Origin: Phoenix dactylifera
Lineage: Eukaryota; Streptophyta; Magnoliopsida; Arecales; Arecaceae
Assembly (NCBI RefSeq): GCF_009389715.1
Contig: NW_024067689.1
Span: 930,001 to 994,000 of the forward strand
Length of the DNA: 64,000 bases
Reading direction: 5' to 3'
Shown here: in pieces, positions 44,944 through 57,601 of the stretch
How positions within the stretch are numbered: the first letter of the stretch is position 1
Layout of the letters: every line of letters begins with the position of its first letter
Position numbers and translations under genes: made by a program
Notes under the pieces: generated by a model
Databases searched by the model: none
What the model saw: only the letters and a program-made list of their open reading frames with translations
Told to the model about the DNA's origin: nothing

Positions 44944-47900
44944 TCACAAGACAGAAGCCTTTCTTGGCTTTAAGGATTTGTTTTTGGCAAAAAATGCTGA
45001 CAGCAAGCTCTTACTGCGAACAGGAGGCCGATAAATTTGAAGCCGTCCAGGGTTGTCAAAGGATCTGAATGTGATTAAAGGTTTTGAAGGCTCCACAGGA
45101 TCCTGACAAGAAATAAAACAGCTACTCATAAGATGCAGTGGTAGCTTTCCACCATAGGGAGCTTACCTCCAGTAGAAACATAGATTTTGTTATGTAATCA
45201 CAGAAGTAATAGCAGTTAAATCGGCAGCACCTCCTATTCTTCCCTTCTCTTATGTAAGATAATTCACAGTACATCACTTTGAGAATTATGCCCCAGGCCA
45301 ATCTAACAAGCATGGACAAGCGAACTTTCTACTTGTACAATGCTTGAGTTACAGAAAGCAAAAAAGATAAGCATTGCTTTGAGACAACTGCTCATTTCGT
45401 GCACAGAAGTATCTACGTGCGAAACATATCGAGCGTATGCATAATTTAATACACAGCAATGCACGTGCAGATATAAAGCATAGCTTACAAAATGAAATTG
45501 CAAGTTAATTTATTATCTTGTAATATTTCAGCAAAAGATGAGAAAAATGTCATATTATCCAACTTTAGCTAATTAAATTTTAAGAGACATGAAATGTGAA
45601 TGCCAAAGAATTTCTACACCAGTTCATCAATATTTCCTTTTTCTCATGATAAATTAGGAAATTCCATATTCACTTTATAGAACGGTGCTTGGGCTGACAA
45701 GCACAATGGTGCAAGTTCGAGTCCTAAGGCAGCCCCTTTGTGCAAAAATTAAAAAAAGGGCCAAAAATTAGGTCAGTCCCCAATCTGCCCCTCTCAGGAC
45801 ACCAGATTGCTGGGACCATAACAGAGTAAAGGGCCTCACCTGCACTTTAGGATATGCTTTGTAATAAATCTTTTACATAAAGAAGTGGAGCATCTACTTC
45901 ATTGGCTAAATGGTCAAGTAAAAGCAAGATAATACTAAGACAACTTGGATGGAGACTATGAGAAAGGATTTAGCTGATCTAGTAGTGATAAGGAATGCAG
46001 CTTTCAGTGAAGATGATGGGCAGCAAGGACTAGTAACTGCAAGCAATTAGAGTAAGTAATGTTCCCATTGTTTACAATGACTTTCTTCCCGTGAATACGA
46101 ACTTTTGCAAATGTAGTAAAAAACAAATTCCCTCAATAATAGATTTGCAAAACGAAACTTATTGCAGTGGTTAACTTTTTACCCTAATGCCAAACGAGTG
46201 CAAAGCTGTATAAGAAGTGGGATTTGAACTGGCTGACCGAAGATGAGTTGATAAGGGCATTGGCGCAGCAGCGTCTTCTGCATCTGAAATTTACATGAAT
46301 TCAAAATAAAACATTTGTCACATACAAATATTGAAAATAGCTCCAAAGCTATGCAGCTATCGATACACATAATATAAGAAGAAACAAAGCGACATATTAA
46401 GTTGAAAGCTTCCAAATGGACGATACTCAAAAGATGGAAGACTTCAGAAGTTATCTTAGGAGCTTTAGCATCTCCAGTGCTGCACCCAGAGAAAAAAAAT
46501 CCTTTTAGCTCAGAGATAAAAAAAAAGAACCATTTATTTGGGGTTTCTGTATCCTTAATAAATCAATAGGAACAGGGATGAGAGGATAAAAGAAAAAGCT
46601 GCATAAGCTTGCCCTGATACTTCACGAGGTGCTCCATCTGATGCAGAGTTGGTCTCAGAGGCTAGAAGCCAGGAAAGAGTTTTTGATGCAGGGCTGCCTT
46701 TAAGCCAATCAACATGATATAGAGCATGAATACACAAATATATGGAGAGACACAATAGAAATAATTGAAAGAGCATCAAGTGCAGATACCCAGCACCTGG
46801 AGGATCAGGACGAGGTTTTGCTTGAACATGAATTAAATTGGCATCAATCTGTAGTTGTGAACAACTCTGCATCCTTCTGCTGACAGAATCTAGCTTGGGA
46901 ATTGAAATGAGAAGTTAAAAATATACTTCCTCGTCATTTCTTCAAAGAAGATATAATCAGTTGTTACTCCTACCTGGTAAAATGTAATGTTTGTGATGTC
47001 TTGCAGTATTTGTGAACATTCGCTGCTGCCTAAGACCCTCTTTATCAGTGTATGTTTGGCAAGTAAGAATTTGCTGAAAACAAGACAGTAACATTAGTTT
47101 CCATCCAAGATATTTTAAGGGAAAGTTCATGCTATTATAGAATACTTGCCTGGTTCAGACATGAAATCTTTAGCTCCGCAGTTGAAACATCCAATGTTTG
47201 CTGTTCAAACAGGTCTGTCAACTTGTAAGCAACAGTACCAAGGTGATCTACTGCATTGACAATGGCTTGAACAGCATAATCTTTCAGATTATCCAGTACC
47301 CTAATAAAAATATGTAGTTCCATTTTCACACTAAAGCAAGCGAAATGTGCATTTGGAAATCTAGATATTTAACACAAATTCAATAGATGATTATCGTGGC
47401 AGCACCACCATGATTTCAGATATCATTCAAATATTATATGCACATGAAATATTCTGAATTTTGCAAAAACACTGCAGAATCCAAAGAAATGTATGTCTTT
47501 CAGTTCAGTCATAAAATTCAACAGTACTTGTGATTGCCAACCATATTTAGATTTATGTTTTGAAAATTATTGGTCATTTTGCTTATCCATCACAAATAAG
47601 AGAAAAGGCTATATTCTCACAAATGAGTGACATTATGTTAGTTCAAGAGAATTCAGATGATTCTAAATTTTTGTTGCAGATCAGTGAGTCTATGTTAGTC
47701 CAAGAGAAATATTATGCAACCAGAGGTAAGAGACTTGATCAATGCAGTGATCCAGAGACAATGAAGCACTTTGTTGCATGGATTCTTTTATTAGCAGCTT
47801 GTCTTGGAATGACATAAACACTCATTATTCTCAAAATTTACGTTGTAGAATTCTGAACTTGCATTCCTAGGACTTTTCTTATACCAAAATTTAGAAATTT

Positions 47901-50900
47901 GTATTCTGAGGCCAAATAAAGTTTAGTTTTTATGTCAATGCCATCAATTAGAATTACATAATTCCGTTATCAGTCCAAAAAATTCAATTGCCATACTTCT
48001 GGTGTCATACTCCCTGATGCCATAACAAAAGCAAACATACCACTCAATAACTAGAGGGAGATTTAACTATGTATCAATAGAGAGTATAATTTTAACCATA
48101 GTATACAGGCTAGTATGCTTTTGTAACTAAAGAACCTTGTTATACACATTTCTTTGATCTATAATTGTCACACTAAAACTTTTATAGCATATTTCTTGTA
48201 AAAATTGCTGTCCATAGCATTATTTTTCTGAAAACTGTTGGTTTGTAGTTTAAAGCCCTCATATGGATTATGATGTTTTCAGTGACTTCTACTGGAAGTA
48301 GAAATGCATGAATGAGCTATACATGATGTATGATGTATCTATTAAAATAAAAAATGAATATGAATGTTTAAAATGCACTTATTCACATTATTAAACAGCC
48401 CAAAAAGTTCAATTTAAAAGTTGAGCACAACCCAATCTTTTTGAAGTATTTGCCCTCAAGGGTGCATATATTTTGCGCCTATAGATGCTACTTGCAGTTT
48501 ACAATTCATTTATTAAGTCGGCATCATTTTTTGAGGAAAATTGCATCAGAATCAGTATGTGCTTTATAAAATATGTGTATAAAAGGAGTACTAATATATA
48601 TGAGAACCATCTGCCAACCAAAAACAATGCCAACTACATTTTCTTCATTATAGAACATCCTTCACAGTATTTCAGATCCAAACATAACTTTGAAATGCCA
48701 CTAGAAAATAACAGTTAAATTTACGTTTTTGAATAATAAGTTTACATGCTATGTTTGATCTTAGCAGAGCTCCGATGAGGAGAAGCTTGATGGGGGTCAA
48801 GCTTGATATGGAGAGGGCTTATGACAGGATGAGGTGGGACTTTGTGCAGCAGTCCTTGCGGTTGTTTGGGGTGCATGAGACATGGATCAGGTGGGCGATG
48901 AGCTGCATCAGGGGGCCCTCTTTTGCTCTTTTGGTGAACGGTTCGCCCTCCCGTTTCTTTTCGTCGTCTGGGGGTTTGCGTCAGGGTTGTCCCCTTTCTC
49001 CATTGCTGTTTATTATTTGTGCGGATGCATTGTCTAGATTCTTGCGGCAGGCAGTGATGAGTCAGGAGCTGGAGGCTTACAGACCGGTGGAGGGAGCAGT
49101 GGCGATCTCCCATCTGTTATTTGCTGATGATTGTATGCTTTTAGCCAGGTCCACGAGACAGTCGGCTCGAGTTATAGATCAGATTCTTCGGGATTACTGT
49201 GCTCTGTCTGGGCAGCAGGTCAATTTGGACAAGTCCGCTGTTATCTTTAGTCCGAAGACGCGCGGGGCGCTGAAGCGTTCTATACTGGAGGTTCTAGGAG
49301 TAGGAGAACAGGGGGGCATGATGTCTTATTTGGGGGTACCTTTATGTGGTCGTCGTCTGAGGATTAGGGACTGTGTGTCCCTTGTGACTAGCGTCAGACG
49401 GAGACTGGAGGGCTGGCAGTCCCATTCATTGTCTATGATGGGGAGGATCGTACTGGTACGCTCTGTACTTTCATCTGTTCCTATTTATCTTCTATCCCAT
49501 GTCGATATTCCGGTGTCAGTCTTGAGGTCCCTTGAGCAGTTGTTCAGGGAGTTTATCTGGGGGAGGAGGAGTGGCAGAGGCGGGATCCACTTGGTGGCCT
49601 GGGAGAGTGTTTGCCAGCCGACCAGTGCCGGGGGGCTGGGAGTGCAGTCTTTGATGACGAGACGGGAGGTGTTAGCGGCGAGGCATGTTGCCCGATTTGT
49701 GCTTGAGCCAGAGAGTATGTGGTCCTCATTGATGAGGGCCAAATATGGTGTCTTGGTGCCTGGGGGGCGGATGGAGCGTCACCTCTCTCCTACATGGCGA
49801 GTGATGTGTGCCAGGGCTATGGTGGTGCTTCCGGAGATCAGATGGGTGATTGGTGACGGGCACTCGATAGATGTGCTGGAGGATAGCTGGGTGACTGATT
49901 GGCCGATTTGTCGTCTGCCGACCATGGTGGACTCTGCGAGACTAGCCGGGTGTAGGGTCAGGGATCTGCTGGATTCTGAGGGGAGTCATTGGAGGGTGGG
50001 GCTGATCAGGGAGGTGTTTGGTGAGCAGTTGGCGGAGATGATTTTGGCCTTGCCTATTCCCTCTGGAGGGGTGTCGGATAGGCTGCTTTGGACTCCGACG
50101 GGGCGGTCGCGGGTGAGGGCCAGGGATCTTTGTGCATTGTTCTGCAGGACGCCAGCGCGACAGATTGAGGGAGGATGGATTTGGAGATTACGGATTCACC
50201 CACGGGTGGCACTATTTATCTGGAAAGTGGCGTGGGGATGTCTCCCGACGAGGAGTTTGCTTGTTCGGCGTGGTATGGGGGTATCTCAGTTTTGTGAGAC
50301 GTGCGGTGATATCGTAGAGACTATTGAGCATGTTCTCTTATTGTGCCCTAGAGCTCGACAGATTTGGCAGTGCTCTTCGGTTCCCCTGATTGATGCGGTA
50401 GTCTCAACACAGGATCTGCTGCGGATGCTGAGAGATTCCATGTCTAGACCCAGGTTGGCAGCAGAGGGGATATTGAGGGCGTACCTGTCTTACCACATTT
50501 GGTTGGATAGGAACGCAGGCATATTTGAGGGGAGGCGGGGGCTTCCGAGGATGGTGGTGGACAGGGCGGCGCGACATGCGAGGGAGGTTATGGTGGCTGC
50601 CACTGAGTTTTCTTCTGGGATGGCCAGGGACATCTGGGGTTCTCCTTTCGCTGTTTCAGCGCCCCTGTTTGTTACTGTCTCTTGGGTTCCCCCACCCCTT
50701 GGCTATCTCAAAGTAAACTTCGATGGCAGTAGGTCATTAGACGGGTTGACTGGAGGGGTCGGCTTTGTGATCAGGGATCACGGTGGTAGATTGGTGGCTG
50801 CAGGTGGGCGTCGGACACCTGGGATTACAGTTGTTGGTGCGGAGCTACGGGCTGCTTGGGAGGGGTTATCCTATGCCAGGCAGGTTCTTGGCGTCGAGAG

Positions 50901-52611
50901 GGTGTTCCTCGAGGGAGACTCTGCGGTGGTGATCGATTGGATCCGGGGGGCGGACAGGTACGGCGACGGTCACCCCCTCATTTGGGAGACTCGGAGGATG
51001 GCTCAGACGATGGTCGGTTTCCAGATTGGTCATGTGTTTAGAGAGGCGAACAGGGCCGCAGATTGGGTCGCCTCTTTTGTGGCCCGGCATTCCGGGGATG
51101 TTTTGTGGACGTCTACTGTAGACGCTCCTTCTTCTCTGTTGTCTTTTATTTCTACGGACATGGCAGGCTGTACTTATGTTAGATCTATATGATTGAGTAG
51201 CCGTTTTTTACCAAAAAAAAAAAAAAAAAAATAAGTTTACATGCTTGAGGAGACCTTGATTAGAGAACATCACTTCAGGTGGGACAGTGCTGACAGAAAA
51301 TGTTTTCTGCAGATTTCAAAGAGGAAAATCATGCATTGTACATTAAATCCCAAGAGCTCGCGTATTTCCTTGGACTGGAAACATCAAAAAATTGCATATT
51401 CAATTCCCATGGTATTCACAGGTTGGTCTCTGATATCATACCAATGCAAGTAGAGGGAAGGGTGGAGCATGATAGGTTATAGAAGATAAAGAACGATAGA
51501 ATGTTCGATTACAGTATACCTATCAATTTCACAACCAGATCCAATCCAAAAATTGATGCTTAATCTTGAGATTGTGCATTGCAACATCTATATTCAATTG
51601 CATGCTGATCACGATGTTTTTCAAATATAAAAACATAAATGGCATCTTGATGAACAGCAAACACTTGTCAACATGGTTAGCCTAGTAAATATTCTTCCAA
51701 TCCTGGAACTAGAAGGCAGGCATAATACTTATAATTCATGCATATAATTTTTTTCATGACGGAATGCAGATAAAGTATCAATACAACTACTTATAAAGGA
51801 AATTCGTGCAACAAGAAATCTTACATCTGTTTCTGTTCATTGTGAAGGTAAGACTTTTCACAATACTCAGCAGCAGAGTAAAGCTGAGGCCTCAAGTTCT
51901 TCAGTTCCTGCACCCAGTCAATAACAACAGCATATACCATTCAAATAGTACATACAAAATTAAAAAGAAGGACAGCATTAATAATTTTTAAGACTGTTTA
52001 AGATATTTAAAAAAGATCGCCTAAAGACATAATAAATAAAATACATGACACCGCATACATGGGAAAGCCAAGAAACAAGAAATGATACCATAAAAATTTA
52101 CATACAACTCCATGGCTCGTTCTTGCAGCTATCTCCTATTCAAGAGGAAACCAATCTTTGACCCATCCATAACTATATAAAGGACAAGATTCCAAGACCA
52201 ATTACCCTTTTTAAATCGTCCAATCTAAAAATCAATGAGGCGTTGGGAATAACCTGAGATCTGAAGAGAAATCTTATTTGCTGTTGAGTCACAAAAAATG
52301 GAGCCCTGAGCTCCAAAAAGAGTTTGTCCCAAGGAGGAATTAATTAATAAATACCAGGAAAATAAATGCAAATAGAAAAAGAAGCAAAGAAACCCTAGAA
52401 ACAATTGAAATCGAACTGGCAAGAAAAGGTCGGAAGATCCGAAGCAAAGAACAGATAAAACCCGATCAGATCTGGGGGTTTAAAAAAAAAAAAAAAAAAT
52501 CAGATCGAGAGAGAAGCAGGGAACCTGCAAGGCCTTGACGAAGCTCTTGCTCCTCTCCATGGATACCTCGTCGAAGGTCATGGCCGCGTTCTCCGGCCGC
52601 CATTGCTGCAT
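44944..52611 (-). CDS. ABI-1-like (ABIL) subunit of the SCAR/WAVE complex
   Basis: Coding exons on the - strand: 52611-52525, 51907-51825, 47300-47150, 47073-46974, 46889-46797, 46697-46613, 46479-46427, 46283-46183, 45102-44944. Phases agree and give 303 residues, the usual ABIL size. The N-terminal region (PENAAMTFDEVSMERSKSFV, then AVDHLGTVAYKLTDLFEQQ near residues 70-88, then EGLRQQRMFTNTARHHKHY) is the conserved Abi homeodomain-homologous region. The C-terminal tail is basic and Ser-rich (KSLLSAFFAKNKSLKPRKAS). ABIL proteins scaffold the SCAR/WAVE complex, which activates ARP2/3 actin nucleation in plant cells. Introns after exons 3 and 6 use GC donors (CAG|GCAAGT and GG|GCAAGC); for the second, only the GC site keeps frame. 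Intron 2 (4.5 kb) carries an antisense LINE. I cannot say which ABIL paralogue it is. Confidence 0.93.
48751..51192 (+). CDS. LINE ORF2 fragment: partial reverse transcriptase, zf-RVT, RNase H
   Basis: 813 codons without a stop. The reverse transcriptase part begins inside the fingers/palm (KLDMERAYDRMRWDFVQ, residues 17-33), has GLRQGCPLSP at 75-84 and the catalytic FADD at 124-127. A thumb region follows, then zf-RVT with CETCGDIVETIEHVLLLCP near 513-531, and an RNase H1-like domain from about 652 to 790 (VNFDGSRS, GAELRAAWEG, EGDSAVVIDW, REANRAADWVA). The endonuclease and the N-terminal half of the polymerase are missing, as expected of 5' truncation, so the product should not retrotranspose. 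The ATG is probably an internal Met, not a natural start. Confidence 0.85.
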   Translation: MFDLSRAPMRRSLMGVKLDMERAYDRMRWDFVQQSLRLFGVHETWIRWAMSCIRGPSFALLVNGSPSRFFSSSGGLRQGCPLSPLLFIICADALSRFLRQAVMSQELEAYRPVEGAVAISHLLFADDCMLLARSTRQSARVIDQILRDYCALSGQQVNLDKSAVIFSPKTRGALKRSILEVLGVGEQGGMMSYLGVPLCGRRLRIRDCVSLVTSVRRRLEGWQSHSLSMMGRIVLVRSVLSSVPIYLLSHVDIPVSVLRSLEQLFREFIWGRRSGRGGIHLVAWESVCQPTSAGGLGVQSLMTRREVLAARHVARFVLEPESMWSSLMRAKYGVLVPGGRMERHLSPTWRVMCARAMVVLPEIRWVIGDGHSIDVLEDSWVTDWPICRLPTMVDSARLAGCRVRDLLDSEGSHWRVGLIREVFGEQLAEMILALPIPSGGVSDRLLWTPTGRSRVRARDLCALFCRTPARQIEGGWIWRLRIHPRVALFIWKVAWGCLPTRSLLVRRGMGVSQFCETCGDIVETIEHVLLLCPRARQIWQCSSVPLIDAVVSTQDLLRMLRDSMSRPRLAAEGILRAYLSYHIWLDRNAGIFEGRRGLPRMVVDRAARHAREVMVAATEFSSGMARDIWGSPFAVSAPLFVTVSWVPPPLGYLKVNFDGSRSLDGLTGGVGFVIRDHGGRLVAAGGRRTPGITVVGAELRAAWEGLSYARQVLGVERVFLEGDSAVVIDWIRGADRYGDGHPLIWETRRMAQTMVGFQIGHVFREANRAADWVASFVARHSGDVLWTSTVDAPSSLLSFISTDMAGCTYVRSI
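48751..51229 (+). mobile_element. 5'-truncated L1-type LINE (copy 2), in ABIL intron 2
   Basis: A 16 bp direct repeat AATAAGTTTACATGCT flanks the copy (48735-48750 and 51230-51245; its first A merges with the tail). It ends in an A18 tract. The coding part is open from the first base of the insertion to the stop at 51192. It is antisense to ABIL. A perfect target duplication, a clean tail and an unbroken 813-codon frame point to a recent insertion. Family is shared with copy 1 at 27537. Confidence 0.95.
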
Positions 52612-53278
52612 TCTTGTCCCGCCGCTACCAAACCCGCGATCTGGCCAACCCCGAGAAAAAGAAGGGAAGTAGAGCCAGTTAAGTGGGCTTCATTAATCTA
52701 ATCTTAGGCTGGAATTTTCCTTTTCCCCCTTTTTTTTGTGGGAATTGTGAAGAGAGTTTTTATGGAGGAAGAAAGTCAAGTCGAAGCAGTACCGGGAAGA
52801 GGTTTTAAGATTTTCACGGGCAAGAAAAATAAAATATTTTGGGGCCCCAATCCTGCTACCAAAATGATTCCATTACTATTGTTATCTCACAGACCGATGA
52901 ATTAGAGCCAATTATTTCGTGCCATATGGTGTGGATCTCATGGTTGGACCACATGTGGCTTTATTGAAAAGATGGAGATGGCGATGGCAATGAGAGGGTG
53001 GTGGGGTTGGTTTGGTTGATGAGGCATTGATTAAGTGGTGGACCGTCGACTGAACACTGGGTACGGTCGGAGAAACCGAGCGGCTCGGCGCCGCAAAGGA
53101 TTTTATCGTGCGGTTTGGATTCCGGTTTAAAATCCAAGGCTGCCGCGAGGAATGGGATCACGCGAAAAAAATGTTGGATCTTCTTTAGCTACATCAATCA
53201 CCCTGCACATATCGCAAAGCATTCTAAACTTTTTTTTATGTATTTATTTGTATAAATCCAAAAACGATTGTGGTACGA
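52612..53278. other. ABIL 5' UTR and promoter region
   Basis: GC-rich just before the start codon, then AT-rich. No clear TATA box. No other gene. Confidence 0.5.
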
Positions 53279-53286
53279 TCCATTGA

Positions 53287-53820
53287 TAGGGGTGGCAATC
53301 GGGTCGGGTTGGGTCATAAACGGGTCGGGTCACATGCAGGTCGGGTCAGAAAATCATAAACCTGAACCCGACCTGTTTATTAAACAGGTCAGAAATTACA
53401 ACCTGAACCTAACCTGTTTATTAAACAGGTAACCCGATCCGACCCGTTTAACCTGTTTAATAAACAGGTAACCTGTTTACCCAAACCGACCCGACCTGTT
53501 TAACCTGTTTGCCTAACCTGATCCGTTTAACCTGTTTAGACATGTTTCATCTGCCCAATCCAACCTGTTTAACCTGCCCAACCCGACTTGTTTAGACCTG
53601 TTTAGACTCGTTTAACCTGTTTAGACCTGTTTAACCTGCCCAACAGTTAAACGGGTTAAACGGGTCAGACATCTAAAATCCGTATCCGACTCAATTAATA
53701 AACAGGTTAAACAGATCGACCTGTTTACGACCCAAACCTGTTTAGGCCAAACCCAAACCTGTTTATGGCGGGTCGAACACGGGTCGGATTGGCGGGTCGG
53801 GTCATATTTTGCCACCCCTA
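53287..53820. mobile_element. hAT-type MITE, 534 bp
   Basis: Inverted ends TAGGGGTGGCA...TGCCACCCCTA and an 8 bp duplication TCCATTGA / TCCATTGG (53279-53286 and 53821-53828, one mismatch) are typical of hAT elements. The interior is almost wholly made of short motifs ACCTGTTTA, CGGGTCGGGT and ACCCGACC in both orientations. Confidence 0.9.
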
Positions 53821-53828
53821 TCCATTGG

Positions 53829-55791
53829 TAGAGATGTGCAAAAAAGAAAGGTGAATCTTTTTTTTTTTCTTGTGAAAAATACAACCCCGATCCAAGAAGA
53901 TACTAATTCTAATGGGCAATTATCAACCTCAAATGTGTCAAATGGCATCTGAAATTTTGGGTGGTATTTACTTAGCGAGTACACGTGCAATAATAAAATA
54001 TTTTTTATGTAAAAATATATTTATTTTAAAATTATATATATATATATATATGTATATTAATTTATATGTTTAATGCATAATTTTTTTTGATAATAGAAAT
54101 CCAGTTGTAGTAAAGAGAGTTTTGAATAAGTGAAATTTTTAATAAAAAATAGATTAAAAAACTTTTATTTCACCCAAATTCTAGAAAGGTTGTATTTTTT
54201 GTCTCTGGGATGGGAAAAAGATTCTTGTTACTCTAAAATTTATTATATGGCATATTTAATTTTTTAATAATTTTTATAATTTGTTTTTAGATTATGGAGA
54301 GTATAGAACTTTCTCTCTCCTTCCGTTTAATAGATATATAGAGATATAATGGCATAAAGGGTGGCTAATTAGTAACTAAGCCTTGAAAACGACATCACCT
54401 TTGGTCTCACCATGTCTATAAAATTGATTGGTTGATTGCGTGATTATACAAAAGCATCATTGAATTCGGTTATTTATTTTATGGATGACTCGACAAAGCC
54501 TGTGTCAACAACATGCTATGTTTTATTTGTACAATATAATTTAAAAAAAGAATAAAGAATATATTCATTAGAGCACATATTATTAGATGGGCTTGAGTAT
54601 TACACTTGATAGGTGTCCCTCGAGTGACAAAAATGAAGAGTTTAGATGCATGCACACGCATGGAAGGCAATGTAGCAATATTTTTTATAGAATGACAAAA
54701 CCAAAATCAAGTTGGCTATTGGCCAATGAAAAGTACGTAGCATGTTTGGTATTACCTACAAAAAATATTTTTACACCTTTTTTATTTTAAATATTTAAAA
54801 TTAAAAAAATTAGAATAAGCTAAAAAACTTTGTTCATAGTTTCTTTAACTTGTTTCAAAGCAGAAGCGACCTCGATAAACCTGCAAGCGAATTTTGCACA
54901 TAAGTAAATACTGCAATTCTTATACAAACTTGTGATCCATGGAAATGCAACTCAAATGTCCATGTAATGCTGCCAATTTTGTGCTGATATATTTGTCACA
55001 CTGCATGCTTCTTAAACTTATATTGATCCAGACTATAATTCTTGAGATACACTAGTACTGGTAGAGGATTTCTTTAATTAAAAAAAAAAGAAAGACGTAT
55101 GAACTTGCAGAGTAAGAACTCGTCCAAAGATGATCCCATGACAACCATTCTATCTCCCTCGGCGGCTCCTTACGTGTGGGGTTTGGGACCGTGCGGGCGG
55201 GCCAACACTTACTGGAGTCCAGCTAGCACTTACTGCAGCTAAACATTCATGACGCCATAAATAATAGGACAAAAACTCCACCAAATCCGTGCCAATCGAA
55301 TTGAGCTGCTGCCGGGCCCAGCCAAGTTTTTTTTTTTTTGGGTGAAAAAATAGGCGGAAAGGGAGAGGGACAGAACCCCTCTCTCTCCCATCAGAATATT
55401 CGATGCGGATCGCAAGTTTCCGCATATTCTTTTCAATTCGTGGAAAATTTCACTAGGCTATTCACGTATGAGTACGTCACTCCAGCGCCATCTCAGTACT
55501 GATGGAAAAAAAAAGTATATTCATACAGAGCCATTCGGACATAGAGTATGCGGTTCTCTGATTTAATCGATGTCCGCGTATTTCGAATCCGAACAACTCA
55601 GATAGAGTCCAAATCTTCCTTACCACTAGGCTATCATGCATCTTGGTGCTTCCCCCTTTCTAAAGATGCCAGTCCAAAGTTTCCGTTGACGAAATATGGA
55701 GCATCTCTTGGCAAAGAGATCATCATCATCACTCCGGCGCGGCAACTGTGGTCCCCTCTCTCTTTACGATGGAGATTAACCAATTATATAT
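53829..55791. other. Intergenic, no gene seen
   Basis: AT-rich with a TA microsatellite near 54032-54050 and short T or A tracts. Open frames are short and without similarity. Confidence 0.5.
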
Positions 55792-56270
55792 GGCTCGTTT
55801 GGTTCGCAGGAAGCATTTTCCTTCCTAGGAATATGATTCCTGGGAAACAAATTCCTAGGAAGAGGATGCCTAGGAAAATACTTTTGGCATGTTTGGTTGA
55901 CCATGGGAAAGTGACAAATTTCCAAGATGCTTATGTTTGGTTGGCCATCCACTTTCCTAGGAAAGTTATATATAATTCCTATTATGCCCTTAATAAAAAT
56001 TAGGTTTTTAATGCCTCTTTAATGTTTCTTTAATGCTGAAGGGACTTTTTGGGAAAAAGTAAAAATGGAGTGATTCCCGCCTCATGGGAAAGTAACTTTC
56101 CCATGTTTCTCATGGGAAAGACTTTCCCATGAAATGTGGGAATCACATTCCCATGGGAATACAACTTTCCCTTCTCTCTCCTTTGAAAACTCCAACCAAA
56201 CAAGAGGCATCTCATTACTTTTCCGTTGACCACACTTTCCCCCCTTCTTTTCCCGCGAACCAAACGAGCC
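55792..56270. mobile_element. MITE, 479 bp, with GGCTCGTTTGGTTCGC ends
   Basis: The left end GGCTCGTTTGGTTCGCAGGAA returns inverted at the right end as CCCGCGAACCAAACGAGCC. The interior has many CCTAGGAA and CATGGGAAAGT motifs in both orientations, so it can fold back on itself. The ends resemble Tourist/Harbinger or hAT MITEs; no exact target duplication is visible, so the family is left open. Confidence 0.8.
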
Positions 56271-57601
56271 CATAGGGTCCTGAGAACTACAGGAGTCTGC
56301 CTTTTAGCAGAAGCTGCCACATGCGCTCATAATCCTGTCTCGTGGCACCAGATGGTTGGATGGTTCAATCGCGCCATGGATGTCCACATCAATAAACGGC
56401 AATCGGATGCAGTCAGATCAGGTAAAAATCGGATTAGATGTGAATCAAATTAGATAGGAATTGAACTAGAAATTAATTTTTTTCTTTCTTTTGAAACTTT
56501 CCTCTCATCGTATGGTCTAAGAGAGATCCTAATGGTGACACATTCTCGCTTTTATTTCGGAAAAATTAAAAACCAACACATCTAGCAGCCATGATATAGT
56601 GGCCACCACCGTCACTGTAATCGTTACCATTTCCGCCGCCACCATTGTCCACCATTATTTCTTTCTTTCTGCTGGCATCACGTGGTCCACGGTATAATGG
56701 TTGCGGTGGCGGAGAGGTGCCGGCGGTGGCGGAGTTGGTTCATGGAGGATGGCGAGTACATCGGTCCATGGGAGATGGGCGAATAGCGCGGTGGAGTGAG
56801 TCCTTTTTTGATTCTGTTTGGCGACAAACCAGGTTCTGCCGTGTGGGTCCACTCCGAGCCTGGCTGGTTCTTTAAAAGGTAGTGGCTTTACTCGGTTTCC
56901 CATGGCACAGCTCTTGAACACTCTTCAAACATCTCAAAGCGAGTAGTGGACGATCCAACAATAGATTTGAGTGAAAGAAGGTGAATTCTTCCTTCATGCG
57001 AAAGGGTAGAGGTGATCTCAAGGTTCACCTATACGGCGGGAGCCTGGTCCGAGCTTGGTCCAGCTGATCCTTTTCCCAATATGGCGAGTTCCACTCCCAC
57101 CCATGGTGCTCTAACTTGAGCTTGGGCTCATGAAAGCAGGAAGACTAGGCCAGATTTCTTATTTAAGCCCAAACATAATACATAAACAGTCCAGCCTATT
57201 TGACTGCTAAAGTACAATATTGTCTTGATTTAATGCCTAAGTACTATTGTAATCATATGCATGAAATCTCAGCGTAACCAATTTTATCTCAATTTTTGCT
57301 ATACCTTATGCTACATCATGCATGTCTATATCACATGTGGCCGGAGTCAAGCTGAACCCAAGTGACTGCAAGAACATATTTCTTAGCTATTTTGCTCAAC
57401 ATCAAAATAACCTTTCTTTTCTTTTTCTTTTTTTCTCATACCGAGCAGCCGAACTCTCAAGATTGTGGTTCAAAATACTCAAACTATTTGTAAGGAAACG
57501 CAGTAATTGTACTTTTTAAACATTTCCGGTGCTTGCTACATTCTCTGGAGAAAGATGTATCTACACGTACAACCAGTACGTCCACGGTGCTCAAAAGGAG
57601 G
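56271..57601. other. Intergenic and TMM 3' flank
   Basis: No gene recognised. The TMM 3' UTR lies at the right end. Confidence 0.5.
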
